From contig OX375877.1 in assembly GCA_947359465.1 (NCBI GenBank), positions 70,348,698 to 70,412,697 of the forward strand: a DNA stretch of 64,000 nucleotides. The letters are read 5' to 3'. Origin of the DNA: Metellina segmentata. Taxonomy: Eukaryota > Arthropoda > Arachnida > Araneae > Tetragnathidae. The translations under genes and the position numbers were made by a program. Positions 56,486-64,000 of the stretch are shown here, piece by piece. The notes under the pieces are model-generated. The model did no database searches. It saw only the letters and a program-made list of their open reading frames with translations, and was not told where the DNA came from. Numbering within the stretch: the first letter of the stretch is position 1; the number at the start of each line of letters is the position of its first letter.

Positions 56486-56754
56486 ATGAATTTTGCCGAA
56501 AACATGACTGAAGCGAAGACCATCGTAAATTACTTTGAAGATCTTTATAATCATAGTAATAGCAGTTCTAAATGGGTTGCGATATTCTGCATTGTTCTGA
56601 TATCTACTTACTATGTGCTGTCCTTACGTAAGCGTCGGTACAAGCTTCCACCCGGTCCCACTGGTATTCCTTACTTTGGTTACCTTCCGTTCCTCGGAAA
56701 GTGGCAGCACAAAACTTTGACCAATATTTCCAAAAAGTATGGACCCGTTTTCAG
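56486..56754 (+). CDS. Cytochrome P450, exon 1 (CYP2-clan-like, microsomal)
   Basis: Encodes the first 89 residues and two bases of the next codon of a membrane-bound P450 monooxygenase, an ER enzyme using NADPH-P450 reductase. Residues 30-47 ([18 protein letters not shown]) are the membrane anchor. RKRRYK follows as the basic stop-transfer signal, then the proline hinge [17 protein letters not shown] (54-70). The exon ends in SKKYGPVF, the run leading into the first beta strand. The donor CAG|GTAAGC at 56755 is strong and splits a codon in phase 2, matching exon 2 at 62995. The start is the first ATG after the predicted promoter; a second Met at residue 7 is possible. Heme-binding cysteine and substrate regions lie in unseen exons, so the substrate is unknown. 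CYP2-clan placement is inferred from the hinge and downstream exon. Confidence 0.9.
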
Positions 56755-56837
56755 GTAAGCGTTGAATTTACTTTCACTAACATACGTAGGCACAGAATTT
56801 AATACAATTTTTTTATTGCCAAATGGAAAATAACATA

Positions 56838-56990
<153 letters not shown>

Positions 56991-57034
56991 TGATAGAATC
57001 GTATGGCTATGTGTAGGCAAGTAGTTAATTAGTT

Positions 57035-57380
57035 TTAGACTACGGCCGGTATAGCAGTTGTACCTTGATCGCGCCAAGAAAGATTTTAGACTACTGCTAA
57101 TACGGCAGTTGTACCTCGAAAGTTGTAAGAATCGTGCCAAAAAAAGAATTTAGAATACGGCCGATACAGCAGTTGCACCTTTACAGTTTTAAGAACCGTG
57201 CCAAAAAAGAATTTGGAATACAGCCGATACAGCAGTTGTATCTTGAAAGCTATAAGAATCGTACCAAAAAGTAATTTAGCATACGGCCAGTACAGCAGTT
57301 GTAGCTTAAAAGTTATAGGAATCGCGCCAAAAAGTAATTTAGAATACGGCCGGTACAGCAGTTGTAGCTTAAAAGTAAAA
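57035..57380. repeat. 62-bp tandem repeat related to a Tc1-like element
   Basis: Words ACGGCCGRTACAGCAGTTG, TAAGAATCGTGCCAAAAA and AATTTAGAATACGGCC recur. Starts at 57157, 57219, 57282 and 57344 give periods of 62-63 bp, with two diverged units before. The same unit appears once at 63683 directly upstream of a Tc1-like transposase fragment, so this array probably comes from the subterminal region of that element. Confidence 0.85.
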
Positions 57381-57415
57381 TAAAATGAACTGCGAGTAAC
57401 TACACTTTTTCTTCG

Positions 57416-57845
57416 AGGGTGTGTCAAAAAAAATCAGTACAACTTCACAAATTTATAAAAAAAAATAATAGGCCTACAGCAAAGAATAGGCCTACTGTCT
57501 TATTCTAACAGGACGGTATGCCTCCTCATTGGGGATTGATAGTCCGTGAGTCTCTGAATAATTAATTCCCACAGCGTTGGATTGGCAGGTATGGCCCCAT
57601 AGTATGGCCTCCCCGGTCTCCTGACATTACTCCACTCGACTTTTTCTTTTGGGGTTATGTAAAAGATGCTGTGTACCGAACAAAAGTTAACAGTGTCATG
57701 GAATTGAAACAAAAAAGATCCAAACAGCTGTAGCTACTGTTGATGTTAGCATGCTGAAACGTTCGTGGATTGAATTGGAATATCGTCTTGATATCCTTCG
57801 TGCTACGAAAGCATCTCCTGTGGAAATTTACTAAGGTAGTAGAAA
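57416..57845 (+). pseudogene. DD41D transposase fragment with left element end
   Basis: Starts near GGTGTGTCAAAAAAAATCAG, an eroded left end like that at 15239, with TAATAGGCCTACAGCAAAG. It then encodes, with a stop, QDGMPPHWGLIVRESLNN (second catalytic Asp, about 57511), RWIGRYGPIVWPP and RSPDITPLDFFFWGYVK (third Asp, about 57632). Spacing is again 41 residues. A further shift occurs after KQK (57712). The N-terminal half is deleted. It lies in P450 intron 1 and confirms that the elements at 15239 and 24496 are related in class. Confidence 0.82.
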
Positions 57846-57861
57846 AAAAAACTTTTTGAGT

Positions 57862-58275
57862 TGTTGTTCCTCATGCCTACACTGGCAGACCAGAGGAGTG
57901 CCAGGCCCGTCAAAGACGGCAAGAGGCGAGGGAGTGCGCATTCAATATTATTGAGCCCCATTGGGAGGAAGTCTGACTTTGCTCGACATACATGACACAT
58001 CCGTTTTACAGGAAGGCCCCCTTTCATACATCCATTCACTCACACATATCGTAATTTAGATCCCAATAACTCCCTGATCAGGTACCCCCAGAGGCATTGA
58101 TTTGTTATGGGAACATTAGGGGTTTTGTGAACACGACCTATTTAACGTGCCCCAGTCACCATTAGTGAACACGACGGTCTTTAGCCAGGTCGAAGCGCCG
58201 ATCTCGCAATCATCAGAATTGTAGGTTCCGCCGAGGACAGAACCCACAACCTTTCTGATGCGAGCCCGACGCTCT
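57862..58275 (-). mobile_element. SINE head type D, minus strand, head truncated
   Basis: Along +: GACATACATGACACATCCGT, TCATACATCCATTCACTCAC, AACTCCCTGATCAGGTACCC, CGACCTATTTAACGTGCCCC and ACGACGGTCTTTAGCCAGGT, then the inverted head CCGATCTCGCAA, GATGCGAGCCCGACGCTCT. The head breaks off where a type A SINE head begins. Its 3' side (GCCAGGCCCGTCAAAGACGG) is longer than in the copy at 22900. Confidence 0.85.
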
Positions 58276-58356
58276 GGTCCAGGCACTGACCTGGATTTGA
58301 ACCAGGAACCTCCCGATCTAGAGGCTAACACCTTAACCACCAGACCCGTTGGTCGG
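58276..58356 (-). mobile_element. SINE head type A only, minus strand
   Basis: GGTCCAGGCACTGACCTGGA, TTTGAACCAGGAACCTCCCG and AGGCTAACACCTTAACCACC, ending GTTGGTCGG, is the inverted tRNA-like head without any body. It sits between a type D and a type C SINE. Confidence 0.85.
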
Positions 58357-58471
58357 AGACAGGAGAGAGATATGCCCAGAAAGGAATGCAAGTAACAGGA
58401 ATTGAACCTGCGCCACATACAACTCAAAGGTTGCTAGCGCAGTGCGCATACACACTCAGCCACGACGGCTC
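58357..58471 (-). mobile_element. SINE head type C, minus strand, head region
   Basis: Along +: GTAACAGGAATTGAACCTGC (box B inverse), GCCACATACAACTCAAAGGT, TGCTAGCGCAGTGCGCATAC and ACTCAGCCACGACGGCTCC (box A inverse). This is the third member of a chain of SINE heads, all minus. Confidence 0.8.
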
Positions 58472-59067
58472 CTGGACAATTTTGGAGATAGGAAGGTACT
58501 CTATCTTTATGAGGCAGCATTAACATTGTATAAAAATATTACCCCCATCGTAATATTTAAGATTTATTCAATGAATTTTTTTTAACAAACTTCACATAAC
58601 TCGAAAACTTTACTTGAATTATTTGTGTTGTTTTATTTTACAGTGCTAGAAATCTGTTACATCACAATAGGTATACTTTGATAAGTATTTCCCCGGAAAG
58701 ACGATGATTTGAATTCATTGGCATAATATACAGTTTGTTAACAAAAGATTAGGTGATGCAGTTATAAATTAGAGTTTAGAATTTGGTTCCTGTAATTAGA
58801 TTAGGGATTTGGTCTCTTGAAGTGTAGTGAACGTCTAATTATCCCTCGTGGATAGAACAAAAAATGGCCATAGAGCTACAAAACAAAAATTGTCGAGGCA
58901 GCTTTTCGGGGACAACGGAAAATAGCACATTGTAGTGTTTCGCTTCCAAACGCTGTGCTACAGATCATAATTGAACAATACTGCAACAGATCATAATTGA
59001 AGCATCCCTGTCAAACACCTAAATTACCATGGAACTGAGCCAATCATTCGCATTTAATTATCTTATA
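58472..59067. other. No gene recognised (intron 1)
   Basis: AT-rich intronic DNA without recognised repeats, apart from a short local duplication of CAACAGATCATAATTGAA / GCTACAGATCATAATTGAAC near 58960-59000. Confidence 0.45.
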
Positions 59068-59749
59068 CAGTCAAACCACGTTAAGACGAATTTTACGGTA
59101 AGAATTCGTATTATTCTAGGGGTTAGAGTGTTATCCGAATTCGGAAAAAAGCGTTATTTCAATAATAAAGTAAAATATTGATGCTTTTTACAATACTTAT
59201 TGTACAATTCTGTGTTCAAGATAAATAGTAGCTATTCTTCATCACAAAGATCATACGGATGATTCTTGAATGTACGGATGACGATTCCCGATTATGCAAT
59301 TAATTATTAATTACACAGATAATTCTTGATTACTCAGATATTTACTGATTACACAACTTTTATTTTGAAATAGTTCTGCTATCGATTTTTGTGATTTGGT
59401 TGTTTCGACATGCTTTACGAAAATGTTTGATGCGGTCAACGCTGTGTAAATGAGCAGATGAAATTTCACTGCCTAACAAAAAGCGATGAAGCAAGCATCA
59501 GCATCTTTAGAAGAGGGTAGTCTTAATCCTTCGTCTTCGGAATCTTCCTTTATTCCTTCTTCACTTCTCTCTCTCTTTCTCTCTATCTTTCTCTCTCTTT
59601 CTCTCTATCTTTCTATCTCTCTCTCTTTCTCTCTATCTCTCTCTTTTCCACAAATCTACAATTTCGGATTCACTTAATGTTTCTGATAATACGATTGACA
59701 AGAATACCTTTACCTTAAAGTTTCGAAAATTTGTTCGTCTTATACGGCG

Positions 59750-59750
<1 letters not shown>
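59068..59750. mobile_element. Possible pogo-type element, left end only
   Basis: TA|CAGTCAAACCACGTTAAGAC with AATTCGTATTATTCTAGGGG and TGTTATCCGAATTCGG resembles a Tigger-like end. Near 59727 TTTGTTCGTCTTATACGGCG is an inverted partial match. The true right terminus is not visible, possibly lost to the (TA)n and Tc1 fragment that follow. Confidence 0.35.
59569..59646. repeat. CT/CTTT microsatellite
   Basis: Runs of CTCTCTCTTT and CTCTATCTTT on the + strand (polypyrimidine) in intron 1. Confidence 0.95.
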
Positions 59751-59753
<3 letters not shown>

Positions 59754-59819
<66 letters not shown>

Positions 59820-59975
59820 TACCCAACAATAATGGACCGGACACCAGCGGATTTGCTAAATATCCGACTACTTGTTTGGGGTGTTTTTCATGGTATGGCC
59901 TGGGACCTTTGCATGGTGTTCCTGGTTCTTACAACATGGAGTTTGACCAGCTTATTCTGTTGTGAATTTCTAGGT
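59754..59975 (+). mobile_element. (TA)n followed by a Tc1-like transposase fragment
   Basis: A 65-bp (TA)n run (59754-59818) leads to ACCCAACAATAATGGACCGG and to a frame reading LGCFSWYGLGPLHGVPGS, the Tc1-type segment between the first two catalytic residues (usually VWGCFSWYGLGPL). The sequence then diverges. The same fragment, better kept, lies at 63683-64000. Confidence 0.65.
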
Positions 59976-60383
59976 CAATGCAATTATTTTCAATTCGCTA
60001 AGAACCATGGAAGTAAAACTTAATATGAATAGATTGCATAATGCAAGAAGAGACTAATTTGTAATCCAACTCGAGTCAACATAAAACGTCAAAAGCTGTC
60101 ACGAGTCGAGCAATCGGAAGAGAAAGGAAAGACAGCGAGGCAGAAAAGTTGTTCGTCGACGCCACGGAACTGCTGAGAAGACAGAGGCATTTGGAATTGT
60201 TTCCACAGAGAGAAATGATTAAAAGAAAATAAATTGGCTTCCAAAAGCCTCCAAACAGTAGATCAACAGCACAGGGAATCTTCAAAATGCTTCCTCAGAA
60301 CCATAATAAAAAAAATCTAATTCAAATCAACTGAAGTTTAGCAAAGTATTTTCTCCAATCCTTACAACGATTGGGAGGAGGAC

Positions 60384-60672
60384 GCATTAGCACGGTCGGA
60401 AGAGTAGAGGATTAGGGTTGAGAGTTCAAAACTATGCCCAAACATAGACCGTCATGTACACGGGAGCTGGTACATGTTAAATCTGTTGTGACCCCTCACG
60501 TTAGCGTGGTGTGGAAATCTGGAGAGTAGGGTGCAGCTCAGGTGTTGACCTCGTCATCTGACCACGTTTCAGCATTACTAGGTGGTGTCTTCGGATCTTT
60601 CCCTTAGGGATGGAACCCGGACAAATTGCCAATAGCCAATTTTGTTCTTCCGGTGTGACGTTAATTAACGAC
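60384..60672 (+). mobile_element. tRNA-derived SINE, head type B
   Basis: GGACGCATTAGCACGGTCGG, AGAGTAGAGGATTAGGGTTG and AGTTCAAAACTATGCCC form a shortened head. The body is complete: CGGGAGCTGGTACATGTTAA, TGTGGAAATCTGGAGAGTAG and CATCTGACCACGTTTCAGC, ending GTGTGACGTTAATTAACGAC. Confidence 0.82.
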
Positions 60673-60704
60673 CTATATGAAATTTAGCAAAGTATTTTCA
60701 CCGT

Positions 60705-60893
60705 GTATTACAATCACGTTGGGTTGGCGTGGAAGTTTGGAGAGTGGGGTGCCAGCTCAGGTGTTGCTTCGTCATCTGACCGTGATTCAAAATTACGAGG
60801 TGTTGTCCTCGGATCTTTCCCTCAAGGGACTGATCCCGGACCGTCGTCAATAGCCCGTTGTGTTGCTCTAGTACGACGTTAGCTTAAAAATTA
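60705..60893 (+). mobile_element. SINE body fragment
   Basis: CACGTTGGGTTGGCGTGGAA, GTTTGGAGAGTGGGGTGCCA, CATCTGACCGTGATTCAAAA, GTTGTCCTCGGATCTTTCCC and GTGTTGCTCTAGTACGACGT form a well-kept 3' body without the head. Confidence 0.88.
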
Positions 60894-61039
60894 CCAAAAT
60901 TACCGTTTATTACTACGCTTGGCTGCAAACGTGTCATTTACATCGAGAACCTAATTTATATATTTGTCCTGGAGCCAATCGCTGCTGCTTGCCAAGTAAT
61001 TTTATGTTTGTATATCCTACTTTCGGTTGGTAAGTAATT

Positions 61040-61400
61040 TTCGTCACATTTGAACAACACAATGGGTTATAGCAAAGGTCAGGGTTCAATCCATAAGAGA
61101 AAGATCCACAGAAAGGCCCCAAAGATTAGTATCGTGCACCAGCCTCCTTTGTACAAGACGCTCTGTAGTTGGGTTCGTATTGGCAACCCTCTGGTTACTA
61201 ATTCCTAACTCTTCCAACCGGGGGCTCCCAAGGCCCTGTAACATTCGTAGGTATTGGTGAGTATCCAATAAACCTCCAAACTTGCATACCAACGTGAGGA
61301 CATTTGAGGCCACAACTGATTTTCAACGTGCACCAATCCCCGCGTCAGCGAAAGTCTTTGGTTGAATCGAGTTCCGAACTGACATCCCTCTTGTTGCTAA
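61040..61400 (-). mobile_element. tRNA-derived SINE(s), head type B, minus strand
   Basis: CACATTTGAACAACACAATG, GGGTTATAGCAAAGGTCAGG, ACTTGCATACCAACGTGAGG, AACTGATTTTCAACGTGCAC, GAAAGTCTTTGGTTGAATCG and TTGTTGCTAATCCG give the inverted body and head. The inside holds GTGCACCAGCCTCCTTTGTA and GGTTACTAATTCCTAACTC, a second head, so two partial copies are fused. Confidence 0.7.
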
Positions 61401-61410
61401 TCCGTTAATC

Positions 61411-62508
61411 TTTCAACTGCTATCTTGTCCTGTACTTAAAGACCACAGTAAGTTTGACCCACTAAAATCCAACTAAGGTAACCCATACTAAGGTAATCTT
61501 TCAACTGCTATTTCGTCCTGTACTTAAAGACCACAGTAACTTTGACCCACTAAAATCCAACTAAGGTAACCTATACTAATCTTTCAACTGCTATTTCGTC
61601 CTGTACTTAAAGACCACAGTAAGTTGGACCCACTAAAATCCAACTAAGGTAACCTATACTAAAGTAATCTTTCAACTGCTATTTCGTCCTATACTTAAAG
61701 ACCACAGTAAGTTGGACCCACTAAAATCCAACTAAGGTAACCCATACTAAAGTAATCTTTCAACTGCTATTTCGTCCTGTACTTAAAGATCACAGTAAGT
61801 TTGACCCACTAAAATCCAACTAAGGTAACCCATACCAAGGTAGTCTTTAAACTGCTATTTCGTCCTGTACTTAAAGACCACAGTAAGTTGGACCCACTAA
61901 AATCCAACTAAGGTAACCCATACTAATATTTCAACTGCTATTTCGTCCTGTACTTAAAGACCACAGTAAGTTGGACCCACTAAAATCCAACTAAGGTAAC
62001 CCATACTAATCTTTCAACTGCTATTTCGTCCTGTACTTAAAGACCACAGTAAGTTGGACCCACTAAAATCCAACTAAGGTAACCCATACTAATCTTTCAA
62101 CTGCTATTTCGTCCTGTACTTAAAGACCACAGTAAGTTGGACCCACTAAAATCCAACTAAGGTAACCCATACTAAAGTAATCTTTCAACTGCTATTTCGT
62201 CCTATACTTAAAGACCACAGTAAGTTGGACCCACTAAAATCCAACTAAGGTAACCCATACTAATCTTTCAACTGCTATTTCGTCCTGTACTTAAAGACCA
62301 CAGTAAGTTGGACCCACTAAAATCCAACTAAGGTAACCCATACTAAAGTAATCTTTCAACTGCTATTTCGTCCTGTACTTAAAGATCACAGTAAGTTTGA
62401 CCCACTAAAATCCAACTAAGGTAACCCATACCAAGGTAATCTTTCAACTGCTATCTCGTCCTGTACTTAAAGACCACAGTAAGTTTGACACACTAAAATC
62501 CAACTAAG
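61411..62508. repeat. 83/88-bp satellite in P450 intron 1, 13 units
   Basis: TTTCAACTGC-type starts lie at 61411, 61499, 61582, 61670, 61758, 61846, 61929, 62012, 62095, 62183, 62266, 62354 and 62442. Periods are 88 or 83 bp, differing by an AAAGT or AAGGT insert before AATCTTTC. The unit includes TTTCGTCCTGTACTTAAAGA, CCACAGTAAGTTGGACCCAC and TAAAATCCAACTAAGGTAAC. Very little divergence. Confidence 0.97.
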
Positions 62509-62516
62509 GCGTCAAT

Positions 62517-62985
62517 ATTTAAGAATTTACAATCCGTATTTCGTTTGTTTTTTAAGGCAGTTTACAATGGATGAATATTTAAAATTGAGTCAAACGTTTG
62601 GACTATTTATGTTTTATGAATTTAAGTTCGGAATGAGTTTACCACACTATAAAGGTATGCCAACTGATATTTAAGAATTTACAATCCGTATTTCGTTTGT
62701 ATTTTTAAGGCAGTTTACAATGGATGACTATTTAAAATTGAGTCATACGTTTGGACTATTTATGTTTTATGAATTTAAGTTCGGAATGAGTTTACCACAC
62801 TATAAAGGTATGCCAACTGATATTTAAGAATTTACAATCCGTATTTCGTTTGTATTTTTGAGGCAGTTTACAATGGATGAATATTTAAAATTGAGTCAAA
62901 CGTTTGGACTATTTATGTTTTATGAATTTAAGTTCGGAATGAGTTTACCACACTATAAAGGTATGCCAACTTATATTAAGGGTTC
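62517..62985 (+). repeat. Triplicated 152-bp block just upstream of P450 exon 2
   Basis: TTTAAGAATTTACAATCCGT starts three units (AAGAATTT at 62521, 62673 and 62826). Each contains TTTAAGGCAG or TTGAGGCAG, then ACAATGGATG, a frame MDEYLKLSQTFGLFMFYEFK, and CACACTATAAAG|GTATGCC. Copies 1 and 2 close with a TAA in this frame. Copy 3 differs at its end and runs in frame into exon 2. Each unit has an acceptor-like and a donor-like site, so an alternative exon is conceivable. Confidence 0.9.
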
Positions 62986-62994
62986 TTTTTATAG

Positions 62995-63119
62995 CTTAAT
63001 TCTTGGTCGAAAAAGAGTTGTCTTCTGCAATGACTGGGATTCAATGAAAGATGCAATGGGTAAAAATGCTACTCTGGACAAAAATCCTGGATCTTTCTCA
63101 ATTTTGCCCAGCGGATTAG
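62995..63119 (+). CDS. Cytochrome P450, exon 2
   Basis: The acceptor TTCTTTTTATAG ends at 62994. Joined to exon 1 (AG|C, Ser) the protein continues LILGRKRVVFCNDWDSMKDA then MGKNATLDKNPGSFSILPSG. This is the beta-1 sheet and helix B of a CYP2-like P450: the L-x-L-G-x-x-x-V-V strand, then ND, then a helix leading to the B-C loop. The donor TAG|GTGAGT follows at 63120, leaving phase 1 with a Gly codon split, as expected before the usual G-x-x-F-S-D/S-G-x-x-W segment of exon 3, which is not in the window. Length is 125 nt. Frame and donor/acceptor quality make this a real exon rather than a relic. Confidence 0.9.
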
Positions 63120-63395
63120 GTGAGTTCTTGAATAGTTATAGTGATAGTAAATTATATTCTTGCAAATTAGCTTTCCTTGTACTAAAGATACGACTTTATG
63201 AAACTTTTTGACTGACCTTTCTAAGCTTGTGAAATTCCAACATACTATTCACAGTAGTACCGTGCATTGATTTATTCTCAACTCTCATTAATTACTCCTT
63301 TATTTAATGGTTGAGTTTTGTGAGTGGTATTCGGCAAAATGTGAAGACCAGGAGTCATTGCTTCTGTGTAAGATCTGAATGGTCATCCATTTGAA
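63120..63395. other. Start of P450 intron 2; nothing recognised
   Basis: AT-rich intron DNA following the GTGAGT donor, without a third exon. Confidence 0.5.
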
Positions 63396-63651
63396 CATAT
63401 CGCACCCCGGCAAGAAAAATGACGCAGTTCACAATTACAGAATTTGAGAAATATCAACTTAAAGGATGCTATAAAACTTATATTGAAATAGTATAAGCTT
63501 CTATTAAATTCTATATGAGTGATAACTTCTATTATATTCTATAGAATAGTAATATAACACGATGGGGCACCTCAAACATATTTTTCAATGACATAGCATC
63601 AAAAATTTTATTTTTTGAGTTGTGTCACTTTTCTTGCCGGGGTGCGATATG
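63396..63651. mobile_element. Short MITE in P450 intron 2
   Basis: CATATCGCACCCCGGCAAGA at the left faces its exact inverse at the right (TCTTGCCGGGGTGCGATATG). The match extends 23 bp perfectly and further with mismatches. Length 256 bp, AT-rich core, no coding capacity. No target duplication is obvious. Confidence 0.85.
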
Positions 63652-63682
63652 ACCCAAGCACAAAACAAATACGATAATATTA

Positions 63683-64000
63683 CGGCCGGTACAGCAGCTG
63701 TACCATGATCGCGATAAGAAAGAATTTACACTACCCTACAATAATGGACCGGACGCCAGCGGATTTGCATAAAATCCGACTACTTGTTTGGGGGCGTTTT
63801 TCGTGGTATGGCCTGGGATCTTTGCATGATGTTCCTGGTAAATTGAACGCCAACGCCTACATGAACATTTTGCACAATCAGGTTCTTCCTACGCTCTGAC
63901 AATTTTATAGAATAGACGAATGTTAATTCCAGGGCACTCCATGTCATGTTGCAGCCTCTGTCAAGCAGTGGTATCAAGATATGGATGTAAAACGTCTTCC
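63683..64000 (+). pseudogene. Tc1-like transposase fragment, runs off the window
   Basis: After the ACGGCCGGTACAGCAGCTG unit comes ACCCTACAATAATGGACCGG, then a frame LLVWGRFSWYGLGSLHDVPG and LNANAYMNILHNQVLPTL, which is the middle of a Tc1-type transposase. A stop follows. Further on, another frame gives FQGTPCHVAASVKQWYQDMD; the usual F-x-Q-D-N-A-P-C-H is reduced to FQGTPCH, so the second catalytic Asp is lost. The third catalytic region would lie past position 64000. A shorter relative is at 59754-59975. Not functional. Confidence 0.78.

Noticed and set aside
58116..58427. 103-residue minus frame
   Set aside because: It spans parts of three adjacent SINEs (types D, A and C) and is not a gene.
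59486..59677. 63-residue Ser/Leu-rich frame
   Set aside because: Most of it translates the CT-rich microsatellite.
62554..62660. First unit of the triplicated block as a regular P450 exon between exons 1 and 2
   Set aside because: Its 94-nt candidate exon does not keep the frame from exon 1 (phase 2) and hits a stop. Direct joining of 56754 to 62995 gives a continuous, typical P450 sequence.

Overview
This is eukaryotic nuclear DNA: AT-rich and gene-poor, with GT-AG splice sites, tRNA-derived SINEs, Helitrons, satellites and many Tc1/mariner, pogo and hAT elements. The mixture fits an arthropod, and a chelicerate such as a spider is my best guess. That placement is an inference from the repeat mix and a CYP2-clan-like P450; no marker gene proves it.

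Host genes. Only one convincing host gene is present: the 5' end of a microsomal cytochrome P450 on the + strand. It has a TATA/initiator promoter near 56391-56425, exon 1 at 56486-56754 (membrane anchor, proline hinge, start of the catalytic domain) and exon 2 at 62995-63119 (beta-1 sheet and helix B). Splice phases match (2/2), and exon 2 ends in phase 1, so later exons lie beyond position 64000. Intron 1 (about 6.2 kb) is packed with repeats. The only other intact long reading frame is a 358-residue transposase (24673-25749, - strand) inside a complete 1,503-bp element with near-perfect 122-bp inverted repeats. It looks like a recently active Tc1/mariner-superfamily transposon with D-D-41-D spacing.

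Layout. 0-5 kb: hAT transposase relic, a pogo deletion derivative and a MITE. 5-13 kb: mostly unrecognised DNA with SINE copies, short satellite islets, an ATTCGAATAC repeat and a GC-rich-ended MITE. 13-16 kb: a broken Tc1-like element and a roughly 100-bp satellite interrupted by a DD41D deletion derivative. 17-24 kb: MITE, a cluster of SINEs in both orientations, a GC-rich island and a hAT-like element hit by a SINE. 24.5-26 kb: the intact transposon. 27-32.5 kb: three Helitrons, a Tc1 relic, SINEs and a hAT MITE. 32.8-36.6 kb: a large 43-bp satellite with a 1,401-bp higher-order repeat. 37-47 kb: more MITEs, including a hAT MITE whose right end plus flank became a six-copy 208-bp tandem array. 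47-52.7 kb: sparse. 52.8-55.6 kb: a decayed full-length pogo element. 56.4-64 kb: the P450 gene and its repeat-filled introns.

Most notable signals are the palindromic 43-bp satellite with dispersed islets, the 208-bp array born at a transposon/host junction, the intact DD41D element, a modular SINE superfamily with exchanged tRNA heads, and a triplicated block directly upstream of P450 exon 2 whose last copy is in frame with it. All calls come from reading the sequence by eye. Boundaries of degenerate repeats are approximate.
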